This document shows positions 52,901 to 62,900 of a stretch of 64,000 bases of DNA, one piece after another. The notes under the pieces were generated by a model. That model saw only the letters and a list, made by a program, of their open reading frames with translations, was not told the DNA's origin and made no database searches. Position 1 is the stretch's first letter; every line of letters starts with the position of its first letter. A program made the translations under genes and the position numbers. Origin of the DNA: Rhynchopus sp. YZ270_cl-10 (Eukaryota; Euglenozoa; Diplonemea; Diplonemida; Diplonemidae); NCBI GenBank assembly GCA_964035575.1, contig OZ037852.1, positions 186,001 through 250,000 on the forward strand, written 5' to 3'.

Positions 52901-53245
52901 GTGGCTGCAGAACGTCTCGATAGAGGTGCCTCCAGCCGCAGTGACCGCAGTCTGATCCAGATCGCCGAGGGAGCAACCGTTTGTGTAGCACACCGTTACG
53001 GGGAGATCCCACCGCACACCTGCCACGGGGTTGTTCTCACAGGTCACAGGGTGGCATGCACTGCCTGCCTTCGCGAAGGTACACCTTGTACCTATCGCCA
53101 CTGGCCCAAGACCACAGGCAGGGTTCGTCACTGTCGCACCCGCAGCCACGATGGACGGTGCCAAATCCATCATATCGCACGTCCCGTGTACACATACTGC
53201 GAACAGACACAAATACACAAAAACAACAACATTTATTCGGGGCAT
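46935..53245 (-). CDS. Giant cysteine-rich multi-pass membrane receptor, paralogue 1
   Basis: About 2100 residues from ATG 53245, which opens a clear signal peptide (PRINVVVFVYLCLFAVCVHG). Then come some 15 cysteine-rich modules of ~70 residues (pattern GxxCxFxxAGxxCxxxxCxxGxW), calcium-binding-EGF-like modules (DECVANSPTCGALATC), a cadherin-like stretch (VDVNEDSS ... VNDPPS, residues ~1230-1355), a second beta-rich region, and from ~1690 about eight TM helices with a long loop, recalling TRP/FLC-like channels (LLICVRPYLAMYENVMESL). The cytosolic tail ends at a GTATGT donor (46929-46934). Acceptors near 46834 or 46767 are both possible, so the true C-terminus is open. Likely surface adhesion or sensing; unrecognised at family level. 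The larger frame to 53293 begins with GTG. Confidence 0.8.
49031..50846 (-). repeat. Near-identical ectodomain segment shared with paralogue 2
   Basis: Aligns to 62185-64000 at a constant offset of 13154 with no indels over 1816 bp and only scattered substitutions. Confidence 0.95.
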
Positions 53246-53490
53246 GGGGTTCGGGGGGGAAATGTGTGAAGAGGGCTTTGCCTGCCTGCGCACAGAGGCG
53301 CAGGGGATTTCCCTGTGCAGTGGCTAGTGGTGATGGTGTGTGGTGGTTGTAACACTCAAAGAAATGGGTGAAGGGGAAGGCTGTTTGTAGACCTCTGGAG
53401 GCAAAAAGGAGAAGGAAACGAACGAATGAGAGACTGATTAAAACCATACAAAAGGAAAAAGGAAAAAGGAAAAAAAAAGGAAATAGTCGG

Positions 53491-53518
53491 TAAGATGAGA
53501 AGCATGTGCTCAGTCACC
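53491..53518 (+). ncRNA. Short stem-loop motif variant
   Basis: TAAGATGAGAAGCATGTGCT followed by CAGTCACC; the stem is reduced to AGC/GCT. Confidence 0.3.
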
Positions 53519-53682
53519 TTCAAAACGAAATCTTTACGAAGATTTTAGACGAAGGGGATACTGAAACCCCCCGCAAAAAGAGCCAAATGACATAACATAA
53601 GAGATTGCAATGGTGCATGGTCGCGGGAACGCACACAACAAAGAAACAAGAGGGGACGAAAAGAAATACAATAAAAAGGTTG

Positions 53683-53719
53683 TGAGATGACCAGAAGCCT
53701 CACTGGGGCTTTGGTTACC
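53683..53719 (+). ncRNA. Stem-loop motif, copy
   Basis: GAGATGACCAGAAGCCTCAC then TGGGGCTTTGGTTACC; CCAGAAGCC pairs with GGCTTTGG with one bulged base. Confidence 0.45.
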
Positions 53720-54689
53720 AAACAAAATAAAAATAAAAAATATGGGCAGAAACGCTCCTGTCAAGACCGTTCTGGTATGAGAAAAAAAAAAGGGGGGGGG
53801 GTGTCGCCCTTTCAGACTCTGCTTTTATTTTTCCTTCAAAAACTTCACACATAACGCCTTTGGCATGTGGGAGACCCACAAGGCGCCAGGTTCTGATATG
53901 CGCGGAAGCACCCTATTTTGTTTGTCATATTGTTTCCCGTGCAATACATGGGGAAACCGTTTCGCACTCGAAAAACTAGCGAACGCACAAAAAAAAAAAA
54001 AACCAGCGCATGTGAAAGAAAAAGAAGGAGAGTAAAATATTTTCTGAAGGTGGTGTTTACGTTTTTTTTTGGCGGAGAATAAAATCAGTTCGATAAAAGA
54101 AACGCGATCTTGTTGTTATCTGGTTCAACACCTGCAGATCGCCGTTGTGGATGCGTAACAGAATAATGAGACAAGTTGGGAAAGTCGGGTTCGACCTAAA
54201 ATTAGCTTCAACAAAAATATCATTTGAAACACTCTCCAAAGAAAGTATACAAAGAATTTTTCCAAAAAAAAAAAAGGGGGGGGAAATCAGTTAAAAGTGT
54301 AAACACCTCACCGTACACCGGAAAACGTCATCCCCCTTTACGGAAGCTAAGAACCCTCGCCTGTCCCACTGTTTTCTTCGTTTTCACATATTCTTCGTGA
54401 AAATGTTGTGTAGAGTCTGAGAGTGTTTTGCTCTCTGTGGCAGAGCTTCCCTTTTAAGAAATGAAAGTCAATGAGAGAAACGAGAAGACGTTTTTGGGCT
54501 TATTTAAATCCTGGACTCACGACTCCATATTTCTCCCTGCAAAAAAAAGGGGGCTCGTCTATTTTTTGCTGTCGACATAGCGCATTAAGTTACTTTAACC
54601 TTGGTGAGTAACCTGCATCTGACTATGGGGAGGGGTAGGAAATTGAGAAAAACCAAACTAAACCAAGAAAACCCCCAAAAAAAAATGGT

Positions 54690-54730
54690 GAAGATGATCC
54701 TAAGACTCTCGCACTCAGACTTAGTCACCT
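54690..54730 (+). ncRNA. Stem-loop motif, copy
   Basis: AAGATGATCCTAAGACTCTC then GCACTCAGACTTAGTCACC; CTAAG/CTTAG stem with a longer loop. Confidence 0.45.
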
Positions 54731-55084
54731 TTTAAAAAAAATAACGCAAATCATTTAAAATACACTTGAAAAACTTGAAAAACTTGATACCTGTATTCCT
54801 TTTCACTCATTTTTTCCTATTAAGCCTTGCAATTTGGAAAAAAAAAACCACGTCGCCAAGACTACTGGTCAATGATAATAGGATTTATGGGAGCAGCAAG
54901 GTTACAAGGTGCATCGATGATGTGGTCTGTGTGTTTTTTTTTTTTTTTTTGAAACTTTCGGGAAAGGTCTGGGAGGCGAGGAGAAAGAATCGCGTGAAGA
55001 GAGAGGAGGCATATATGAAGAAAAAAGAGAGAAACAAATTTGGTTTCATAAAAAAAGAACGAAGGAAGAGAAAGTTTATCAGAC

Positions 55085-55117
55085 AGATGACCCTGAGCCT
55101 CTTCGTGCTTGGTCACC
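55085..55117 (+). ncRNA. Stem-loop motif, copy
   Basis: AGATGACCCTGAGCCTCTTC then GTGCTTGGTCACC; CUGAGC pairs with GCUUGG using G-U pairs. Confidence 0.5.
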
Positions 55118-55367
55118 ATAATCACAATTGGTATCGCATAGCAGCAGCAGGAAAAAAAAACAAGAATTTGAATGAACGTAAGCATACTTTGTCATCAAAA
55201 AAGAACAGAAAAAAGAAAGGGACCTACACCTTGCCAAGAACAGAAGGTACTGCCTTTGTAAATCTACGCCACTGCGAAGCAAGACACACCCAATGCAATT
55301 CATGTACGTTTCACTTTGTGGGGATAAGTGAAAACCGCACTGTAATGAAAAACTCGCTAAAAAATTT

Positions 55368-55409
<42 letters not shown>

Positions 55410-55725
55410 TATCAGTAACAGTTTTGGAACAACAAATTGGAAAACAAAGTAATGGAGCGCAAAAAAAAAGGGGTGCGTGCAAAATCGAAAAAGCAACCAT
55501 ACATCACGCACACCCAATGATAACGTAAACAGGTAGGAGAACCCTAGACCCTGCAGTGCCTAAACAAACCAGACAAGACTTTCGAACAGTTTGCATTACA
55601 ACATATGATAAAGACGGGGATAACGACTTCGGGTAGCCTTTTTTATTCCCGCCGAACGTGGCCAGTTTTTGTTAACCTGCCTGACACACAGGGTGATAAG
55701 AAAGAAGTTGGAAGTGCATGAAAGT

Positions 55726-55758
55726 TTATAAGATGAACCTAAGCCTCTCATGCTTAGT
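55726..55758 (+). ncRNA. Stem-loop motif, copy
   Basis: TTATAAGATGAACCTAAGCC then TCTCATGCTTAGT; perfect CTAAGC/GCTTAG stem, 7-nt loop. Confidence 0.5.
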
Positions 55759-56089
55759 AAAAAAATTGCTTAATTTTAGACCACTATCACTGGAAAGCGG
55801 CCACAAATTTTCTTCACAAGGATCCTTAATAGAGAGCAAATAGAAGACCCCACGAGCAGAACTTTGTATGAACCGTAGAATCCTTTTCTATTTTAGGTGC
55901 TCTGTAGGGTCCATATCGGCACCGATTTTCCATAGCCAATTTTACTATGAAAACGCGTAGTTTATTATACCTACAAAAGCGTAGCGTAAAGGGAGAAATA
56001 GTTCCTCGGATTACGGTCGCCAAAAAATCACCCCCTCCAACAGGGTAATTCAGTAATCAATGAAACCTTTTTTCCTTTTATCAGAGTTA

Positions 56090-56770
56090 CCTACCCCCCC
56101 CCCCCCCCCCGTGCATAAGTCCGACCCCCATGACCCGTGCATAAGTCCGGGCAGATTTGGGCTCAGGATCGGACTTATGCACAGGCCGACTTATACACCG
56201 GTTTTGTGTACTGGTAGTGGGGAGAATTTTTTTTTGAGGCGTTTTCCCGCTCGCGAAGCGAGCGGGAGGAAAAAATTGAGGTATTTTTCCGCGAGCGAAG
56301 CGAGCGTAACTTTATTTTTATTGGTGGTGTATTCACCAGGGATCATCTTCACGCTTCTCGTGTCAAAACATCATCCTCACAATTCTCAATGGTGTGAACC
56401 TGTTACTGCAACATTGTGGAAAACTTTGCACCCCAAACAGTCTCAACAGCCAAAAGGTGTCCCTTGTTGGGAGTTGGTTCTCATGTTTGATACCTGCACA
56501 GCAGGCATTCCTCTGAGTCCAACGCTGTTTGGCCTGCTTGCGGCGTTGTACCGAAGGTGCACGAAGACAGGGTAAACTTTGCGGGCGGTGTCACATGTGG
56601 GTCACTCACACTGAGGTCATGTGCATGGGTGTGGGTACCTGGGTACACAAAACCGGTGTATAAGTCCGATACCCGTGCATAAGTCCGAAACCCCGTGTAT
56701 AAGTCCGGAGGCCCTCAGCCCCCCCAAAAATCGGACTTATACGCAGACTTATGCACGGGGGGGGGGTAGG
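56090..56770. mobile_element. 681-bp MITE with TA target site (Tc1/mariner or pogo-like ends)
   Basis: TA dinucleotides (56088-56089, 56771-56772) flank inverted ends CCTACCCCCCC followed by repeated GTGCATAAGTCCGA-type words; inverted homology extends ~130 bp inward on each side. No transposase. The interior includes the RT-like remnant and CGCTCGCGAAGCGAGCG palindromic words (56248-56307). Confidence 0.75.
56440..56572 (+). pseudogene. LINE reverse transcriptase remnant
   Basis: GIPLSPTLFGLLAALYRRC matches RT motif B of LINEs. A related, more decayed stretch with the same DNA words (TTGGGAGTTGGTTCTCATG, CCAACGCTGTTTGGCCTG) is at 20187-20270. Too short to place in a clade. Confidence 0.45.
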
Positions 56771-58492
56771 TACTATTTTTACGGCGATAAAAGAAAAGTC
56801 AAAAAAAAAAGAGGAGATAGCCAACGGAACTGCGCACTGTTATTGTCCTGCATTAATCACACTTCTGTGAGGACGAAATGCAAGAGCAAGAGAAAAAAAA
56901 TAATCACACAAATTGAACAAACATTACAGCCAACGGATGTGTCGCTAATATGCTACTATGTCTTTTGTTTGACCGCAAGCCTTTTAGGAAGCCATTCAGC
57001 CTCTGTTAGTGGCGCACGTGATAAGGGGGAGGAATCAAAAGGAAAAAGTGTGAGAACACATCAAAATTGTTGGCTTAAATCGGTTGTTCAATTTCTCATC
57101 ACATTGCACGTAAAGGATAAAATAAATCAAAAGCTGTATGTATCACTGTGCACAGTCATCAACAACACACATCAAAAAGGGGTGGCACCACATCACCTCG
57201 CGAGCACCGGAAACAATGAAATAAAATAAACGTTTCTGGCCTCGCATGCCACCAATTTTGTCACATCAGAACTGGGCAATCCCATAAAAAATCAACAGAA
57301 AATTCAAAACGAAAAAAAAGTACAATGAAATGGTGTGGCTGGCAAAAAATCGGAAAATGTGCCGCACATCGACACCGACAGACACCTCAGTTAAGTCGTG
57401 GAGAAAAAGTTTAAAAGATGATAAGTTAGTGTCTCACATATGGTAGTGTGAGGGGTTGAAACCTGTTTTTTTTTATAAATTGTTGGAGTAGTGTAGTTGC
57501 CTCGGTTGTGTTGCCACAGTTGTGCAATCTCCACTGTTTTTTTTTTTTTTGCATCTTGTCAGCACCGCTGTGCATTGAAAACACACACATTTTTCTTTCG
57601 TTGTGTGCAGGTTAAGACGTCGCTCTCCCATTCCATTTGGGTAGCAAACAATAGATTCATGAGTAATGGGTTCTCTTCACAAAAAGCAATCAGGACGAAA
57701 ACCTCTGATTCGTAATTTTCAATTCATACAAAATGCATTTTTTTCGATAAACAACCGATGGGACGGCCCCAGGGGCGCCCCCGTAAAAAGTTTTGACTTT
57801 AAAAACTGCTCAACAGTGTTCTTTTGGTACAATGACCGGCTTGTACCGGGTGGACCCCAACCATGCAATTCCTACATGCATTTCGAGGGTAAAAAAGAGA
57901 GTTGAAAGTGCAAACGTCTCGCCGTTCATCGGCGGACGCAGGGGAGGGCATATGGTCCTGATATAAGTGAGATGAAAAATAGCTTAGATGCAAAAGAGAC
58001 ACGGAAGCAGTCACATTATTCTGCCAGAAGCAACCCTCTTGAGGCAGGTTATTTTGCTTTTGAGTGCCGTTTCCTCTTGAAGAAAACGGTTGACAGAGAC
58101 GAGCACTTCCCGTTCCGGGGGTGGAGCGGGAAAATATATTAAAACATAGATTTTTTATTGTGTATGTAATTATGTCACGCAACGTTAGGCACAGCAACGT
58201 ACCCACACAGCATAAGATTGTTGGCGAGTTCCGCTCAAAAGCGCTCAACTATTTTTCAAGTTTTTCGGACACCTCTTCTAGAACCCCTCTGTAGATGAAT
58301 ACACAGTCGACCCGTCAGAGCCATTTGACCTGTCGTTTGGCTGACAACTTTCTTCCTGGTCTTCCTTAAGGAAATGACTCTGAGAACCTTCGACAAGTCT
58401 TAGACGGGTCTACTGTCTGTAGTGTAGAGTAATTTGGACGTTGAAGGACAGTGAGCACCGTTGCGGACGCTGCACTGATTAAAAAAAGGGAT

Positions 58493-58530
58493 TTATGAGA
58501 TGGACCTAAGCCTCACTGTGCTTAGCCACC
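58493..58530 (+). ncRNA. Stem-loop motif, copy
   Basis: TTATGAGATGGACCTAAGCC then TCACTGTGCTTAGCCACC; perfect CTAAGC/GCTTAG stem, 8-nt loop. Confidence 0.5.
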
Positions 58531-58619
58531 ATAGAGAACACTTAAGATGAATGCTAAGACTCTGCACCACCTTGCAATCATGATAAAACTTGGGAGGGGG
58601 GAGGAAAAAGGAATAGCTA

Positions 58620-58825
58620 TCGATGCAGGCACCTCCGACTGACACATACGATGTACGATGCCAGCCATTTGGATGAAAACACAAAGCACCCTGCAGCCAA
58701 CAACAGAAAGGTGTAAAAATGAAACCAATAATGGCCCGTACCGTGGTGTGAACGGGGGGGCGGAACAACCCCACCTTCCGCTGAAGGAGTTATGAATTTA
58801 CAGTGTACTCCGGTTCGCTGGAATG
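58620..58825. repeat. Dispersed ~190-bp repeat, second full copy
   Basis: Same order of words as 43981-44190 with about 20-25% divergence by eye. Confidence 0.75.
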
Positions 58826-59934
58826 CTTAGCGCATGATTGACGAGACAAGAGAGCAAAGGGGAGGGGGAGCTACATGGACGTCCTTACAAGGAGGCACAC
58901 CGTAACTCCAAGGTGTGGCAGAGCAAGCTCCACCTGTGCCTGACTGTAGGTCGCTTCATGCTCTGAGTGCAAACACCCCATGGGGAAGCCCACTGGCCCT
59001 GCATTTTTATACACAGCCAGGGCTAAACTTTGCTCCTTTAGGGATGTTTACTTCCCTAAAGAACAACACAGAATAGTCCCACATATCCCCTCCGCCGAGG
59101 AAATAATGATGACACACTTCCTTCCCCGTGAGTGTGTCGGCCTAGGCATACTTAACTAGTAACCCCTTGGTACACGACACATATGAACACAAGGTTGAGG
59201 GACCTTGCGAAACGCTGCCTCGCTTCGAATCACTGATCCTGGGGGGGTTTTGTTTTGTGTGTGGGGGAGGACACAGAAAGAGAGCAGCTGTTGCTGTTTG
59301 CTTCCTCCACATTTGTTCTCTTGTCGCAGTGCTGATTTTTTATAAAAGGTGTTCCTTGATATGTGCGTATGGACTTCTCAAAGACGATGTACCTATTTCG
59401 CGAAAGAACCTTTTCTGTGGGAAAAAAAACAGGACCAGAAACAGCCAGAAAACTGACGCCAAGAAGTTATGTACAAAAAGGAAAGTACAAAAAAAATATG
59501 AGAAGTCAGAGATGAATATGAAGAGATTGTGAACAAAGTTGGAACAAAAAAAGACGGAAAATAAAGAGATCTTGTCAGGTGCATGTACCTCTTGTGCACA
59601 TATCTTACAAGGTGAAATAAAACTGACACAACACACAACAAATAGAAGGCATCTGCCCACGATAGTATCACTCACGTGAGGTAAAGATCGGGAGGGGAAA
59701 TACAAAAGCGAATTGAAAACCTCGAGAACAACGAGGACACAGAACAGCCTCCGTACATAAACGGCGTTGCGAAAAAAAAAAAGAATACCTTACAACAAAA
59801 TACAGCCCTCTCGTAACAGTGTACCTTGGTACATAAAGTGGACCCCCAACCATGCAGTCAAAAAAAAAACACTCCCCCCCTTGTCCCCTATTCCCCCACA
59901 AAGCTCACTCTTACTGTAAGCCTTACCCTAATCC

Positions 59935-62900
59935 TCACACATTAACAACGGACGACCGCCTGACCCCCTTCCTCTTTGGGGGTGGGATGTCTAGGCTTTC
60001 GGACACGGAGAGGTTGCTGAAGGAGCTGCCGAGGGGTTTGCGTGGGGTGTGTGGTGCGAGCTGGCTGCCACGCCCGCCTACTGTTGCGGACATGAGGGGT
60101 GAGGGGGGCTGGACGAGCAGGCCTTCCAGTCCAACCAGCGACCCCCCTCCTGATCGGGCATCGGGTGAGACGACGTGCTCCACTGCACGGGGATGGCCGA
60201 GATAGGCGGTGTCTGCGCTTGAGAGGTCGGTTGATCCCACGGAGGAGAGTTCAACGTTGTTGTTGGTATTGTTGTTCGTGTCGTTGTGTGTCTCCTTTGG
60301 CTCCCCGGATGGCTTCAAGTCGCAGTAGCCGTCGTCTCTGTGAGAAAGCGCCCCACGGAAGCAAAACCAGAAGGTAACAAAGTTCCAGATCCCGCCCTTC
60401 CCGCCGTACTCAATCCAAGAGTCGTATTCGTCCCTCGTGAAGACGCCTGCGTCGACAATGAACTTCACGATGATCATCCACATCGCCACCAACGAAAGCG
60501 TGCTCGCCACATCCGCTGCCCAATGCGCAGAAGGGTTGTCCGAGCCCATCGCAACCAACGTCAGAACCATCATCACAGTCTCCGTGAGAGCAATGAGCGT
60601 CTCCGCAACGTTTTCGTACGGAGCGATGTAGGGACGTCCAATAAGAAGGATAAGCGTGAAGAGTCCGAGCACGACAGTCATCCCAAGAGCGCGTGTCCAG
60701 CAGCTCCCTCGGTTTTCTGGCTGCCACGCAGTCAGCACAGACAGAACGAAAATTACCATCAGCTCGAGCATCAAAAAGTACCTCCAGTGCAGGCGGTACC
60801 CATCATAGGAAAGGTGGTGCAAGGCTGACCACGTGTTGGACCCGATAACGCTGTCGTTCGGCACCCACTCGTCTCTTCCCCAGAGAAGCTTTTTCCACCA
60901 TGGGTGTGTCGCATAATCCGGGAAGCCTGCATACACGGTGTTGACTTTGGACCCCTTGACCGCCCTCCACACATAGAAAGGAAAGCCAGCTACGAAGACA
61001 ATGAAAAGGAGAGATCCTAGCAGTTTGTACGCCCATGAAGAATAGAAGAGTGCAGTCATCGCGCCGATGCCGGCACCACCATAGAGAAACGTCAGCGGCA
61101 TGACGAGCCACCCGAAGCGTGCCTTCAGGAGAACGTATCTGAGGTCAACCTCGTTGCCGACCTCTTCCTCCTTCAGAATGTCGAAGGTACGTCCACGCTC
61201 CACACGGATGCTTCTGTGCAGATACAACGCAAACACACAGCAGATCAAGACCAACGTGAAGTTGATGATCAGACTCCCCAACACCGCACCGTTGTACTCT
61301 TGGTACTTAGACGACCCGAGTGTCAGGCCCAAGGGGTTCAGTGTTCTGTCCAGCTTGTCGGGTCCGTCCCCTGGACACAGCATTGCACGGGTAGTCAACG
61401 CGAGGATACCTGACTTAGATCCGGTCGTAGTGGGGGCAGAGGACAGTGCGGTGGTGGCAATCATCATTCCTGTGCCTGCTTCGATCGTGGTTTGGACGGC
61501 TTCCTGCTGTGGGAAGGTAGGGGTGGATGCACGGAGTGTGGTCTGCAGGGTGCACATGCCCGCACTGCATATGTCCGCACCGTTGCTGACGGCGAAGATA
61601 TCAGGGCTCAGGGCAACAGTGAGATTCTCGTTGTCGGGGCTCACCAGCAAGAAGGCTTCGCTCTGGAACTTCAGCGTCAGTGTCTTGCCGTCGGCTGCGA
61701 CGGAGGCAGAGACGAACGTGCTTCCATCAGTGGTGTCTCTCGTGTCCGCACTGCCTGCAGTGGCAAGGAGGCCAGCTTTGGCATCATCAGCGCTCCTGTC
61801 AGTGGTGATCGTGATCAGCGGCACGGTCCCCCCAAACACAAGAGGGGTAGCAAGCCCAGGACCCTTCACCGCAAACGGTATCCCGCCAGTCTGAATGAAG
61901 TCAACCCCGCTGAGGGTGAACGTGAGCGTGCTCCCCTCATCTGTGTTGACCATCTCTGACTTCAGGTTCGTCTTCTCATCTTCACTTGGAAACGTCATCG
62001 CTACTGGGAGCACCTGGACTGTCATCGGCTTCAATGCTGTGGAAGCTCCTGCGCCGTCCTCCAGCGCACACGTCACTACATACGATCCTGCAGGTGTGAG
62101 TGCCTTCAGCCCAAAGGAGAGGTCCGCAGTAGTCGCGCTAAACGCAAGTCCCGGGTTCGTGGCAAAGACATCCGCATTGCTGCCGCACGTGGCAGTGACC
62201 ACCTGTGCAGTCTCGTCCACTGCAGTTGCAGGGCCCGGCTGCACGCCCGTCACCCAGTTCGCCTGCAGGCCCGTCGCAACGGTTTCCAGAGAGGCAACCT
62301 TCATCTGCGTCGTGAGCACAACACCCGAAGGGGGGTCGTTGACAGGAAGGATCGTGACAACAGCAACAGCAATCTTGCCAGAGGACTCCTGAGGCGTGCC
62401 GTCATCCGTAAGCGTGCACTCAACAGTCTTGACTCCACTTACATCAGGACCCACCACAACAGCCACCTCCCCACTCGCAGTGTTGACTGTCGCAGTGCAG
62501 CCCACGCCACACTCGCACACCGCCCCCACCGTCTGTGCTGTCTCCGACGCAATGCCTGCAGGTGTCGATGCCGACACCGTCAGCACACCTGTTGCAACGT
62601 GGCGCACGTCTGCCGTCCCTGTCGCAGGCAACGCACTGCTGTCCTCGTTCACGTCCACTGCACACGGCAGAGTTCCCGTCGTGCATGTCACAGAAGGTGC
62701 GGTGTTCACATCCGTGCACACCACCGTGCTCGACCACGACCCACCTGCACACGTTGCTGTCGTGCACGCTGCACCATCCTTCTTGAACGCACATGCACCT
62801 CCGTTCGGCACAATCTTCCCCGTATCGCAGGTTGCTGTGTCCTGTGGACTTGCGCCAGGTGCGAACAGAAGTCTGTCATACTGACACTGGTTGCAGTCAG

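Larger units (their letters stand above)
53246..56089. other. Spacer between paralogues, left part
   Basis: Purine-rich on plus, so pyrimidine-rich on the transcribed minus strand, with many A runs. Contains stem-loop motif copies; the frame 54766-55452 is an A-run artefact. Confidence 0.5.
56771..59934. other. Spacer between paralogues, right part
   Basis: Holds a stem-loop copy, a dispersed ~190-bp repeat and two TGTACC-type motifs (57811-57880, 59801-59850). No host gene recognised. Confidence 0.5.

Noticed and set aside
54766-55452. 228-residue Lys-rich plus-strand ORF
   Set aside because: Built from poly-A and purine runs, with no domain and ending in an A run.
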